A stretch of DNA of 55,604 nucleotides from Gemmatimonadota bacterium (GTDB lineage Bacteria > Gemmatimonadota > Gemmatimonadetes > Longimicrobiales > RSA9), in the NCBI GenBank assembly GCA_007126035.1, contig SLCC01000174.1, positions 1 to 55,604 on the forward strand, given 5' to 3'. Positions 24,607-34,070 of this stretch are shown piece after piece; positions within the stretch are counted from its first letter, which is position 1; each line of letters begins with the position of its first letter. A program made the translations under genes and the position numbers. The notes under the pieces are model-generated. The model made no database searches. It was not told the origin of the DNA and saw only the letters and a list, made by a program, of their open reading frames with translations.

Positions 24607-26036
24607 GCAGGCACCGCTTCACGCCCGCCGAGCAGGCGGCGGAGCTCGACCTGCTGGCCCTGGGCAGGCAGGGCCCGATCCACTTCATGGGCGTATGCGG
24701 TGCTGGCATGTCCGCGTTGGCGGAGTACGTGGCCCGGTCGGGCGGCGCCGCAACCGGTTGCGATGCCAAGGCGGCAGCGGCCCCGTCCACCCTGGCCGAG
24801 TGGGGCGTGCCGGTGGCGGACGGCCATGACCCGGGCCACGTGGCCGGCGCTTCCGCCGTCGTCGTTACCGCGGCCGTGCCCCCGGACCATCCTGAGCTGG
24901 AAGAGGCCCGGCGCAGGGGCATTCCGGTGCTGAAGCGGGCTACGGCCCTGGGCGCCCTGGTCAACAGGGGCAGGGTCATCGCCGTGGCCGGCACCCATGG
25001 TAAGACCACCACCACCGGGATGGTCGGCGTCACCCTGGCCGAGGCCGGGCTCGATCCGACCGCCTTCGTGGGGGGGCGGATCCCCGCCTGGCGGGGCGGG
25101 CTGAGGACGGGCGGCAGCCTGTTCGTGGTGGAAGCGGACGAGTACGACCGCTCCTTCCTGGCGCTGCGACCGGACCTGGCTGTGGTGACCAATCTCGAGC
25201 CGGACCACATGGAGATCTATGGCGCCCTCGATTCGCTGTACCAGGCCTTCGTGGAGTTCCTGAGGCCGGTACCCAGCGACGGCGTGATCGCCATCTGCGC
25301 CGACGACCCGGGATCCATGGCGGTGGCCGAGCGGCTCGCCGATAGCCGAGTCCTGACCTACGGCACCTCCCGGGACGCCCGGCTCCAGGCAGTGGACGTG
25401 GTCGCGACCCAGGATCACACCCGATTCACTGCCGTCGAGGACGGCCGTAGCCTGGGCGATTTCTCCATATGGCTCCCGGGCCAACACAATGTCAGGAACG
25501 CACTGGCCACCCTGGCCGTGACGTCCCGGGCAGGGGCCGATCTGGACTCGGTGCGACGTGGGCTGGCCGGGTTCATGGGGGTCGAGAGACGGTTCCAGCA
25601 GCTGGGCGAGTTTGCCGGTGTGGTGGTGATCGACGACTACGCCCACCACCCGACGGAAGTGGAGGCGACCCTGAACGCGGCGCGGGAGCGCTACCCCGGC
25701 CGCCGCCTGGTCGCGGTCTTTCAACCCCACCTCTACACCCGGACGCGGGACCTCTGGCAGTCCTTCGGCGGCGCGCTGGCCGCCGCCGACGTGCTCTGGG
25801 TGACGGAGATATTTCCGGCGCGGGAGCCGCCCATCGAAGGGGTCACCGGCGAGCTCGTGGCCGGGGCAGCCCGGGATGCGGGCGGCAGGGTCGTATTCAG
25901 GCCGTCGCTCGCCGAGCTCATAAGCGAGTTGCCCGACCACTTGGAGCCGGGCGACGTGTGCGTGCTCATGGGCGCCGGAGACATAAGCGAGCATGCCCAT
26001 GAGCTGACCGCCCGCCTGACGGAGAGAGAGCGATGA
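24603..26036 (+). CDS. murC: UDP-N-acetylmuramate:L-alanine ligase
   Basis: First of the four Mur ligases, adding L-alanine to UDP-MurNAc. The 477-residue product shows FMGVCGAGMSALA at the N-terminus, the P-loop VAGTHGKTTTTGM, the EADEYDRSFL segment, NLEPDHMEIY, GVERRFQQ and VIDDYAHHPTEV. GGAGG lies 4 nt before the ATG, which overlaps the murG stop. In many clusters murB and ddl follow; here ftsQ follows at once. Confidence 0.97.
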   Translation: MSRHRFTPAEQAAELDLLALGRQGPIHFMGVCGAGMSALAEYVARSGGAATGCDAKAAAAPSTLAEWGVPVADGHDPGHVAGASAVVVTAAVPPDHPELEEARRRGIPVLKRATALGALVNRGRVIAVAGTHGKTTTTGMVGVTLAEAGLDPTAFVGGRIPAWRGGLRTGGSLFVVEADEYDRSFLALRPDLAVVTNLEPDHMEIYGALDSLYQAFVEFLRPVPSDGVIAICADDPGSMAVAERLADSRVLTYGTSRDARLQAVDVVATQDHTRFTAVEDGRSLGDFSIWLPGQHNVRNALATLAVTSRAGADLDSVRRGLAGFMGVERRFQQLGEFAGVVVIDDYAHHPTEVEATLNAARERYPGRRLVAVFQPHLYTRTRDLWQSFGGALAAADVLWVTEIFPAREPPIEGVTGELVAGAARDAGGRVVFRPSLAELISELPDHLEPGDVCVLMGAGDISEHAHELTARLTERER

Positions 26037-26779
26037 TCGAGCAGGTCCGTTCCCGGCGTTGGGTCGAGGTGCTAGTCGCCGTCGCGGCGGTCGCCGTCAT
26101 GTCCTCGGTGTTCGTCCTGTTGCCCCGGGCGCTCCGGATGCTGGGCTACTTCGCTGTCGAGCACGTGGAGGTGGTGGGGACCCGGTTCACGGAACCGTAC
26201 GCGGTGGTGGAGGCCGCTGGCGTCCTCGAGGGCTCCAACGTGTTCGAGGATCTGGATCACTGGCGGCAGGGCGTGCTCTCCTTGCCCCTGGTCGAGGACG
26301 CCACCGTTCGTCGGCGCCTGCCCTCGACCCTCATGATCCAGATCCGTGAAGCGGAACCGGTGGCGCTCGTGGCAACTGACCGGCTGGTGCCTGTGGATGC
26401 CGCCGGGCGCACCGTTGCCCTGGACCCGGCGGGCGTGGCCCTCGACCTGCCGGTGCTGACTGGAGTTGACCTCGAAGAGGAGCAGCTTTCCCACAGCGGG
26501 CTCGCCGCCCTCCAGCTGCTCCACCTCATGAGGGGCCAGGCACCAGGCCTGGCGGACCGCGTCTCCCAGTTACACGTGGCGGCGGGCACGCTCCGGGTGG
26601 TGTTTACCCATGGGCCGGAAGCCCTCCTGCCCGCCGACGCAGGCCCCCTGCACCTGACCCAGTTGTGGCTGACCTACGCCGACCTGTCGAGTCGGGGCGA
26701 GCTGGGGCTGGCGGGCCGCATCGACATCCGGTTCCGTGACCAGGTCGTGGTTTCCTTCAATCGCACATCCGTGAGCTGA
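26033..26779 (+). CDS. ftsQ: Cell division protein FtsQ
   Basis: Bitopic divisome protein that gathers FtsB, FtsL and FtsWI. The 248-residue product has a short cytoplasmic N-terminus, one transmembrane helix (about 10-30, VEVLVAVAAVAVMSSVFVLL) and a POTRA domain (FAVEHVEVVGTRFTEPYAVVEAAGV), then the beta domain with RRRLPSTLMIQIREAEPVAL. The start overlaps the murC stop (ATGA) and the end overlaps ftsA by one base (TGATG). Confidence 0.93.
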   Translation: MIEQVRSRRWVEVLVAVAAVAVMSSVFVLLPRALRMLGYFAVEHVEVVGTRFTEPYAVVEAAGVLEGSNVFEDLDHWRQGVLSLPLVEDATVRRRLPSTLMIQIREAEPVALVATDRLVPVDAAGRTVALDPAGVALDLPVLTGVDLEEEQLSHSGLAALQLLHLMRGQAPGLADRVSQLHVAAGTLRVVFTHGPEALLPADAGPLHLTQLWLTYADLSSRGELGLAGRIDIRFRDQVVVSFNRTSVS

Positions 26780-28002
26780 TGATGAGTACGTTCGTCGTGG
26801 CCGGCCTCGATATTGGATCAACCAAGACCTGTGCGGTCCTGCTCGAGGTGTCCGTGGAGGAGGAGCGGAGGCCTTCGCACCGGGTGATGGGTGTCGGGCA
26901 GTCACGCACCGGTGGCGTGCGCAGGGACGTGGTCACCGACCTCGAGGAGACCACCGCCTCAGTGAAGGCGGCAATGAAGGAGGCGGAGCTCATGGCCGGC
27001 GTCCGCGCAGAACGGGTCTTCGTCGGGATCGCCGGTACCCACATAGATGCGAATATCTCGACCGGCGTGGTGGCGGTGGGAGGCGGCGAGATCAGCGCCG
27101 GCGATGTGGAGCGGGTCCACCAGGTGGCCAGGGCAGTGGTCGTCCCCTCCGACCGGGAGGTGCTCCACGTCCTGCCCCAGGAGTATCGCGTCGACGGACA
27201 GTCCGACATCCGGGACCCGGTGGGCATGGCCGGCACCCGGCTCGAGGCGGAGGTCTACATCATCACGTGCGGCTCCGCCGCGGCGGCGAACCTGCGCAAG
27301 GCGGTGGGCCGGGCGGGTTACAAGGTGGAGGCGTTCGTCCACGAGCCCCTGGCCACGGCCCGGGCGGTCCTAACCGATGACGAGCGGGAAGTGGGTGTGG
27401 CCCTGGCGGAACTGGGCGCCGCCACCACGGAGCTGGCAGTGGTCCGGGATTCGAAAATCCACCACCTGGCAACCATCCCCTGGGGCAGCGCCGCAATCAC
27501 CAACGACCTGGTGAAGGGTCTCTCCGTACCGTTCGCAGAGGCGGAGCGGGCCAAGGTCCAGTACGGCGTCGCCTCCGCTCAACTGGTGGACCCGCGCGAG
27601 ACCGTGGACCTGCCGGGGCCGGGGCCGGGTGTGGTGCGACAGGTGGCCCGGGAGCTGATCGCCCACATCATCGAACAGCGGCTGGACGAGATCCTGGAGC
27701 TCGCCGCCGCAGAGATCGAGCGCTCCGGAGAAAGCGAGGAGCTGGGTGCCGGGATCATACTCACCGGTGGCGGAGCAGAGCTCGTCGGGACGGTGGACCT
27801 GGCACACCACGTATTCGGCCTGCCGGCCAGGGTAGGCACGCCGGGCGCCGAGTTGGGTGGGCTGGCAGACGCTGTGCGCAAGCCCCGCTTCGCCACTGCC
27901 ACGGGGCTGGCCCTGTTCGGTGCGGACGCACGACTGGCAGGCGGAAGTGGCATGCCCGGTACCATGGGCAAACTCGTTACCTGGCTGCGGGAGTTCTTCT
28001 GA
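26779..28002 (+). CDS. ftsA: Cell division protein FtsA
   Basis: Actin-like ATPase that tethers FtsZ filaments to the inner membrane. The 407-aa product opens with AGLDIGSTKTCAVL (phosphate 1 motif) and holds the SHS2-type 1C domain (residues about 85-165), the LAELGAATTELAVV segment and GIILTGGGAELVG (adenosine motif). The C-terminus, MGKLVTWLREFF, is a fitting membrane-targeting amphipathic helix. Two ATG codons stand in tandem at 26779 and 26782; either may be used. Confidence 0.96.
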   Translation: MMSTFVVAGLDIGSTKTCAVLLEVSVEEERRPSHRVMGVGQSRTGGVRRDVVTDLEETTASVKAAMKEAELMAGVRAERVFVGIAGTHIDANISTGVVAVGGGEISAGDVERVHQVARAVVVPSDREVLHVLPQEYRVDGQSDIRDPVGMAGTRLEAEVYIITCGSAAAANLRKAVGRAGYKVEAFVHEPLATARAVLTDDEREVGVALAELGAATTELAVVRDSKIHHLATIPWGSAAITNDLVKGLSVPFAEAERAKVQYGVASAQLVDPRETVDLPGPGPGVVRQVARELIAHIIEQRLDEILELAAAEIERSGESEELGAGIILTGGGAELVGTVDLAHHVFGLPARVGTPGAELGGLADAVRKPRFATATGLALFGADARLAGGSGMPGTMGKLVTWLREFF

Positions 28003-28138
28003 CGATGACCGGGATCAAGAGACAACCGGACCCGCCCGCTGGGGCGGTGGCCGATAGCAGGACGGCAGTGAGCAACCGAGCATGTTCTGGAGGCGGCGCG
28101 AGGACGCGGCCGATCCAAAAACCTGAAGGAGGGCGGCA

Positions 28139-29452
28139 ATGATGATCTTCGAGTTCGAGGAAGCGGCGGCGCAGAACGCACGGATGAAGGTTATAGGCGT
28201 CGGCGGCGGCGGCGGCAACGCCGTGAATCGCATGATCGACGAGGACCTGGAGGGTGTGGACTTCATCTCGGTGAACACCGACTCCCAGGCGCTCAAGCAA
28301 TCCAAGTCACAGATCAAGATCCAGATCGGGAAGAAGCTGACGCGGGGGCTTGGCGCAGGCGCACGGCCGGAGATCGGACGCCAGGCCATCGAGGAGAGCC
28401 GGGACGAGGTGCGGCGTGTGCTCGATGGAGCAGACCTGGTCTTCGTCACCTCCGGCATGGGTGGCGGCACGGGGACTGGCTCGGCGCCCATTATCGCCGA
28501 GATGGCACGGGAAATGGGCGCGCTCACCATAGGCATCGTCACCCGCCCCTTCCTCTTCGAAGGCAAGAAGCGGATGCGCCAGGCGGAGCAGGGACTGGCC
28601 GAGCTGCGCAGGACCGCCGATACCGTCATCGTCGTGCCCAACGAACGCCTGCTGAGCGTAGTGGGAAAGGGCACTTCCTTCCGTGATGCGCTGAAGAAGG
28701 CGGACGAGGTCCTGCTCCACGCCACCCGGGGGATCAGCGATCTGATACACGTCACCGGTGAGGTGAACGTAGACTTCGCCGACGTCCGGACCGTCATGGC
28801 CAGCCGTGGACCCGCACTCATGGGAACAGGCTACGGGGCCGGAGAGAACCGGGCCGTGGATGCCGCCCAGGAGGCCATCTCCTCTCCGCTTCTGGACAAC
28901 GTCTCCATCGCGGGGGCGCAGGGCGTCCTCATCAACATAACCGGCGGGATGGACCTGACCATCGACGAGGTCACCACGATCGCTTCCGTCATCCAGGAGG
29001 CGGCGGGAGAGGAGGCGGAGATCATCTTCGGCGCCGTTCACTCACCCGATCTCGAGGGCGAGGTGCGGGTCACCGTCATCGCTACGGGGCTGCTCCAGGA
29101 GGAGGACCTCCGCCCCGCCGGGATGGCCGCCACCCGCGCAGGGTTCGGCCGGCCGGAGCGGAGCTTCGCCTCCGCGGGTATGACAGCCGCCGGTGTGAGG
29201 CGGACCGAGCCGGAGCGGGCCAGCATGACCGGCGCCAACCATGGCTCGAACGGGGGTGTCGGCTACATGAGCCTCGGACAGGAGCCCGAGATATCCGTGC
29301 CGCCAGGGCCACCCCAGCCGCCTCTGGCGGAGACCGCTGACCGGATCTACACGGACGATGCGCCATTCCCGCGTCCGCCGCAGCGGGCCCTTGCGAGAAC
29401 ACAGCTCACGGACCTAGACATACCCACGTTCATCCGCAGGCAAATGGACTGA
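28139..29452 (+). CDS. ftsZ: Cell division GTPase FtsZ
   Basis: Tubulin-like GTPase that forms the Z ring. The 437-aa protein carries [14 protein letters not shown] near residue 19, the GTP-binding [10 protein letters not shown] (108-117), the [11 protein letters not shown] synergy (T7) loop and a variable linker (about 330-420). The C-terminal peptide is [12 protein letters not shown], which binds FtsA and other tethers. AAGGAGG sits 6 nt upstream of the ATG at 28139; a second ATG follows at once. It is separated from ftsA by 136 bp, the longest gap in the cluster, which may allow separate control. Confidence 0.98.
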   Translation: MMIFEFEEAAAQNARMKVIGVGGGGGNAVNRMIDEDLEGVDFISVNTDSQALKQSKSQIKIQIGKKLTRGLGAGARPEIGRQAIEESRDEVRRVLDGADLVFVTSGMGGGTGTGSAPIIAEMAREMGALTIGIVTRPFLFEGKKRMRQAEQGLAELRRTADTVIVVPNERLLSVVGKGTSFRDALKKADEVLLHATRGISDLIHVTGEVNVDFADVRTVMASRGPALMGTGYGAGENRAVDAAQEAISSPLLDNVSIAGAQGVLINITGGMDLTIDEVTTIASVIQEAAGEEAEIIFGAVHSPDLEGEVRVTVIATGLLQEEDLRPAGMAATRAGFGRPERSFASAGMTAAGVRRTEPERASMTGANHGSNGGVGYMSLGQEPEISVPPGPPQPPLAETADRIYTDDAPFPRPPQRALARTQLTDLDIPTFIRRQMD

Positions 29453-29472
29453 GGACGGTCCCGGGGAGATCG

Positions 29473-30747
29473 ATGAAGATCCGATTCCGAGTGCTGGCGA
29501 TCGGCGCGTTGTTGGCGTGGGCAGTGGGCTTCGTGCTGGTGCAGCCCAGAGGTATCCAGGACCCGGTAGCCGGGACCCCGCTGCTGGAAGCGCTCTACGC
29601 GCCGCCGGCGGACATGACGGAGGAATACCTGCTCCAGCGTGGAGAGACGCTGTCGGACGTGTTCACCAGGGCCGCCCTGGGAGGCGGCGAGCTCAGCGGT
29701 GTCATCCTGGCCCTCCAGCAACACATCGACCCACGGCGGATCAGGGACAACACCAGGATCCTCGTCCACCGCTGGTATGCAGACGGCTCACCCCGTGCCG
29801 TCGACCTCGTGCTGAGCTCCGATAGCACGCTACGGCTCAGACGCGGCGAGATCGGCTGGTCAAGCGAGGTCCAGCACGTGGCCACCACCGTGGACACCGT
29901 GGTGGTGGCGGGCGTCATCGGCAGCGGCTCCAGCCTCTACTCTACCATGGTGGCCGCCGCGCCCCAGGACCTGCCCAGACGTGAGCGCGAGGCGCTCGTC
30001 TACCGACTGGCTCACATCTATGGCTGGGAGATCAATTTCGTCACCGACATTCGACCGGGTGACTCCTTTCGCGTGGTGTTCGAGCGGGATGTGAGGCCCG
30101 ACGGCACCTCCCGTGACTCGCGGGTCCTGGTCGCGGAGGTCGACAACGAAGGGCGCTCCATCCCCGCCGTCTATTACGAGCTTGGCGGCGAGGGCGGCGA
30201 TTACTACCAGCCGGACGGCCGCTCTCTGCGCCTGGCGTTCAACCGGTATCCGGTCGAGATGGTGCGGATCACATCGAACTTCGCCCACAGCCGATACCAC
30301 CCGATCCTGCGACAGAACCGGCCGCACCATGGGACCGATTTCGGGACGGGCCACGGCACGCCGGTCATGACCACGGCGGACGGGACGGTTTCGTTCGCCG
30401 GCTGGAGCGGTGGCTATGGCAACCTGATCAAGATCGATCATGGCAACGGCTACGAGACCCGCTATGCCCACCTGAGCCGATTTGCACGTGGCATCTCCAG
30501 GGGCGCCCGGGTGCAGCAGGGTCAGGTGATCGGTTACACTGGCGCCACCGGACTTGCCACGGCTCCACACCTCCACTTCGAGTTCCGTCTCCATGGCAGG
30601 CCGGTGGACCCGCGAACGGTGCGACTGCCAGCTGCGCCCCCGGTTCCTCCGGAGCACATGGACGAGTTCCAGGAACTGGCCCAGGCGCGCATGGCCCTCC
30701 TGGACTCGGTGCCGCTGCCCGGAGCAGAGCCCCGACAGGTGGACTGA
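29473..30747 (+). CDS. M23 family metallopeptidase (MepM/LytM-like)
   Basis: A probable periplasmic endopeptidase that cuts peptidoglycan cross-links, or an activator of such enzymes. The 424-aa product has an N-terminal membrane anchor or signal (residues about 5-25), then an OapA/LysM-like domain (QRGETLSDVFTRAALG...DPRRIRDNTRILV). The C-terminal LytM domain has its zinc ligands in HHGTDF (HxxxD) and HLHFEF (HxH), with YGNLIKIDHGNGYETRYAHLS between them. All key residues are present, so it should be active. It lies 20 bp after ftsZ with GGGGAG before the ATG, suggesting co-expression with division genes. Confidence 0.92.
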   Translation: MKIRFRVLAIGALLAWAVGFVLVQPRGIQDPVAGTPLLEALYAPPADMTEEYLLQRGETLSDVFTRAALGGGELSGVILALQQHIDPRRIRDNTRILVHRWYADGSPRAVDLVLSSDSTLRLRRGEIGWSSEVQHVATTVDTVVVAGVIGSGSSLYSTMVAAAPQDLPRREREALVYRLAHIYGWEINFVTDIRPGDSFRVVFERDVRPDGTSRDSRVLVAEVDNEGRSIPAVYYELGGEGGDYYQPDGRSLRLAFNRYPVEMVRITSNFAHSRYHPILRQNRPHHGTDFGTGHGTPVMTTADGTVSFAGWSGGYGNLIKIDHGNGYETRYAHLSRFARGISRGARVQQGQVIGYTGATGLATAPHLHFEFRLHGRPVDPRTVRLPAAPPVPPEHMDEFQELAQARMALLDSVPLPGAEPRQVD

Positions 30748-30955
30748 CAGGCCGGCAGGCGGGTCGGCGGCTTCGCCACGTCCGGGGCAGGCCCCGCTCG
30801 GGTGACCGGCTCCGCGCCATGCCCGGGGTAGCGACGTATCCGGGACGGGTGCGCGTCCGGCTGACCTCCGCTAATGTCCTGGTGCGGCTCTTTCGTTCAT
30901 CATTGAGAGGTGCCGTTGGAGAGCCTGGAGCCGATAGACGAGCAGGGAGAGGGCA
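30748..30955 (+). other. Intergenic region between the M23 peptidase and ftsY
   Basis: A 208-bp gap with GC-rich sequence, a weak GGCG-GCTT-CGCC hairpin near its start and no convincing promoter. The last 60 bp are less GC-rich and hold the ftsY ribosome-binding region (GGGAGAGGGCA). Confidence 0.4.
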
Positions 30956-31891
30956 GTGCCGAGATCGAGACTGTTCCGGACGGGCGAGGAGAAGAAGAGC
31001 CTCTGGCAGCGGGTGAGGGAGATCGCGCTCACGGACGTGGGTGTGGTCATGAGCGGAGGCCTGGACCAGGACGCTCTGGAGCGGTTGGAGGAGCTGCTGC
31101 TGGCCAGTGACTTTGGCGTCTCGGCCACGCTGCGCCTGGTGGACCATGTGGAGGATCTGACCCGGTCGGGCAGGGTGCAGACCGAGGCGGAGTTCAGGGA
31201 GGCGGTGCAAGCCGAGATCCAGCGCATCCTGACAGCCGGTCATTCCGATCGGCAGTTGCACCTGCCCCCGCCAGGCGAGCTCGCTATCGTCCTGATGGTG
31301 GGGGTGAACGGGGTGGGGAAGACGACGACCATCGGCAAGCTGGCCCACCGCCTGGGCCGCCAACGTCGCCGCGTGCTCCTTGCCGCCGGTGACACCTTCC
31401 GCGCCGGGGCCATCGACCAGCTCCGGATCTGGGCCGATCGTGCGGGTGCCGAGTTCGTCGGCGCCAGACAGGGCGCTGACCCCGCCTCGGTGGCCTTCGA
31501 CGCGGTGGACGCCGCCCGGTCCAGGCAGTGCGACACGGTCGTGGTGGACACTGCCGGACGTCTTCATACCCAGGGTGACCTGATGGCTGAGCTGTCCAAG
31601 GTGGGCCGGGTCCTGGCCAGGAAGGTGGAAGGCGCACCCCACGAGACCTTGCTGGTGCTGGACGCCACCGTAGGCCAGAACGCCATCCGGCAGGCCCAGC
31701 AGTTCAACCAGTCGCTGGCGTTGAGCGGTCTGGTGCTGGCCAAGCTGGACAGCACCGCCAAGGGTGGGGTCGTGGTGGCGCTGAAGCAGGAGCTCGACGT
31801 GCCGGTCAAGCTGGTAGGTGTGGGAGAGGCCATCCAGGACCTGGAGGAGTTCGATCCCGAGCAGTTCAGCCGGGACGTGCTCGAGGCCTGA
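30956..31891 (+). CDS. ftsY: Signal recognition particle receptor FtsY
   Basis: GTPase that receives ribosome-SRP complexes at the inner membrane. The GTG start at 30956 has GGGAG 6 nt upstream and gives 311 aa: only the N and G domains, without the long acidic A domain of enterobacteria. Motifs are GVNGVGKTTTIGKLA (G1), LAAGDTFRAGAIDQL, VDTAGRLHTQGDLM (G3), LAKLDSTAKGG (G4) and LVGVGEAIQDLEEFDPE. It is followed by recG after 12 bp. Confidence 0.97.
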   Translation: MPRSRLFRTGEEKKSLWQRVREIALTDVGVVMSGGLDQDALERLEELLLASDFGVSATLRLVDHVEDLTRSGRVQTEAEFREAVQAEIQRILTAGHSDRQLHLPPPGELAIVLMVGVNGVGKTTTIGKLAHRLGRQRRRVLLAAGDTFRAGAIDQLRIWADRAGAEFVGARQGADPASVAFDAVDAARSRQCDTVVVDTAGRLHTQGDLMAELSKVGRVLARKVEGAPHETLLVLDATVGQNAIRQAQQFNQSLALSGLVLAKLDSTAKGGVVVALKQELDVPVKLVGVGEAIQDLEEFDPEQFSRDVLEA

Positions 31892-31903
31892 TCCGAGGGT
31901 CTG

Positions 31904-33979
31904 ATGCCCATCACTTTCATCCTCGACGGGCCGGCCCAGTACCTCAAGGGCGTTGGCCCCCGTCGCGCCGAGCAGCTGCACAGGCTGGGGGTGCGCAGCG
32001 CCCGGGACCTGCTGTTCCACGTGCCCAGGCGCTATGAGGACGCCAGCACCGTCGCTCCCATCAGCGGGCTCGAGATCGGCATGGATGCCACCGTGATCGG
32101 GGAGGTGGTGAGCAAGGACGTGCTACCTACCCGGAAGGGGCTGCGCATATTCAACGCAGTGATCCGGGATCGGACGGGTCTGATCGAGTGCTCCTGGCCT
32201 GGCCAGCCGTTCCTGGACCGGAGCATCCAGAAGGGTGACCGCCTGCTCGTCTCGGGCCCCGTGCGCTTCTTCCACGGCCGACAGATCCAGCCCCGGGAGT
32301 ACGTGGTCCTGGGTCGGGCCGACTCGCCGGACGAGGGCGGCCTGGTCCTGCCCATCTACCCGAGCACCGAAGGTCTGTCCCAGCGGATGATCCGCCTGAT
32401 CCTGGAGCAGAATCTGGATCGGCTCCTCCCGCTCCTGGTAGACCAGGACCCGTTTCAGCCCGATCACCTGGCCCGCCTCGACCTTCCTCCTCTGCACGAG
32501 GCCATCGAGACCTTGCACCGGCCAGCCTCCATCGCCGCCGCCGAGCGGGCCCGGCGCCGCCTGGCCTACGGCGAGCTGTTCTTCCTCCAGCTACTCCACG
32601 CCCGGGCCCACCAACAGGCCACACGGGAGCGGGCGGGCATAACGTTCCGTCGGACCAACGCCCTCATCCGACCCTTTCATGACAGCCTCCCGTTCAAGTT
32701 GACAGGGGCCCAGAAACGGGCGGTCCGAGAGATCTTCGCCGACATGAGTGCCGGCCGCAGGATGAACCGCCTGCTCCAGGGCGACGTGGGCTCCGGCAAG
32801 ACCGTCGTCGCCCTGCTCGCCATGCTCCTGGCCGCGGAATCGGGCTATCAGGCGGCCCTCATGGCGCCCACCGAGCTCCTGGCGGAACAGCACGCCCGCA
32901 CCATGAGCGGCCTGCTAGTCGGCCTCGGCGTGGACATGGTCCTGCTGGTTGGTCGGCAGAAACGGCACGAGCGACGAGCGCTGAGGCAGGCCATAGCCAG
33001 TGGCGATGTGGCGCTGGTGGTCGGGACCCACGCCCTGATCCAGGAGGGAGTCGAGTTCGGGAAGTTGGGTCTGGCCGTGATCGACGAGCAGCACCGGTTC
33101 GGCGTGCGGCAACGCATGCAGCTCGCCGCCCTGGGACAGGAGCCAGACGTGCTGGTGATGAGCGCCACCCCCATCCCCCGATCCCTGGCCCTCACCCTCT
33201 ACGGGGACCTGGACATGAGCGTGCTGGATGAGCGGCCGCCAGGACGTAAGCCCATCCGGACCGGCATACGTGACGACGCCGCCCGGGCCAAGGTCTGGGA
33301 GTTCGTCCGGGAGCAGGTGGAGGCAGGCCGGCAGGCCTACGTGGTCTACCCCCTGGTCGAGGAGTCGGAGAAGGTAGACCTCAAGGCGGCCAGCGCCGAG
33401 TACGACCTGCTCCGGACCGATGTCTTCCCGGACCTGGAAGTGGGCCTGATGCACGGCCAGCTGCCAGCGGAGCGCAAGGACCAGGTGATGCGGGCCTTCG
33501 TCGCCGGTGACATCCACGTCCTGGTCTCCACCACCGTCATCGAGGTGGGCATCGACGTGCCCAATGCCACCGTCATGGTCATCGAGCATGCCGAGCGGTT
33601 CGGCCTGTCCCAGCTCCACCAGCTCCGGGGCAGGATAGGTCGGGGCGCCGACCAGAGCTGGTGCATCCTGATGACCAGCGGCTACGAGGCACGGGAGCGA
33701 CTGGACGTCCTGGCCAGGACCGAGGACGGCTTCGAGATCGCTCGCGCCGACCTGGGCATCCGCGGAATGGGCGACCTGTTCGGCAGCAAGCAGCACGGCA
33801 TGCCGGAGTTCCGGTTCTTCGATCCCTGGCAGCACGAGGCCCTCCTGGGGCACGCCCGGCGTGAGGCCTGGGCCATCGTGGAAGCAGACCCGGAGCTGGA
33901 GCGGCCGGAGCACCGGCGCTATCGGGATGAGCTGGTCCAGCAGTACGGTGAGAGGGCAAGGCTCTATGACGTGGGGTAG
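31904..33979 (+). CDS. recG: ATP-dependent DNA helicase RecG
   Basis: Branch-migrating helicase that remodels stalled forks and Holliday junctions. The 691-aa protein has the N-terminal wedge/OB region (KGVGPRRAEQLHRLGV, then VIRDRTGLIECSWPGQ). The superfamily 2 core follows: Walker A QGDVGSGKTVVA near residue 292, DEQHRFGVRQR (motif II) near 391, MSATPIPRSLALTLYGDLD (motif III) and QLRGRIGRG (motif VI). The C-terminal FGSKQHGMPEFR is typical. The ATG at 31904 follows GAGGG. Confidence 0.97.
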   Translation: MPITFILDGPAQYLKGVGPRRAEQLHRLGVRSARDLLFHVPRRYEDASTVAPISGLEIGMDATVIGEVVSKDVLPTRKGLRIFNAVIRDRTGLIECSWPGQPFLDRSIQKGDRLLVSGPVRFFHGRQIQPREYVVLGRADSPDEGGLVLPIYPSTEGLSQRMIRLILEQNLDRLLPLLVDQDPFQPDHLARLDLPPLHEAIETLHRPASIAAAERARRRLAYGELFFLQLLHARAHQQATRERAGITFRRTNALIRPFHDSLPFKLTGAQKRAVREIFADMSAGRRMNRLLQGDVGSGKTVVALLAMLLAAESGYQAALMAPTELLAEQHARTMSGLLVGLGVDMVLLVGRQKRHERRALRQAIASGDVALVVGTHALIQEGVEFGKLGLAVIDEQHRFGVRQRMQLAALGQEPDVLVMSATPIPRSLALTLYGDLDMSVLDERPPGRKPIRTGIRDDAARAKVWEFVREQVEAGRQAYVVYPLVEESEKVDLKAASAEYDLLRTDVFPDLEVGLMHGQLPAERKDQVMRAFVAGDIHVLVSTTVIEVGIDVPNATVMVIEHAERFGLSQLHQLRGRIGRGADQSWCILMTSGYEARERLDVLARTEDGFEIARADLGIRGMGDLFGSKQHGMPEFRFFDPWQHEALLGHARREAWAIVEADPELERPEHRRYRDELVQQYGERARLYDVG

Positions 33980-34070
33980 CGCCGCCGGCGACCTTCCCAG
34001 CCACATGCCACAACACTCGTCGCGAACCTGTTCGACAGTCCTCGGGGCTGACCGGGCCCTGTCAACTCGT

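Noticed and set aside
30748-30955. ftsY acidic A-domain or a small gene upstream of ftsY
   Set aside because: The acidic-looking peptide here is in a different frame from ftsY, and the GTG at 30956 has a well-placed ribosome-binding site.
33980-34070. Terminator between recG and the M28 gene
   Set aside because: GACAG and CTGTC can pair, but the intervening sequence does not extend the stem and there is no U tract.
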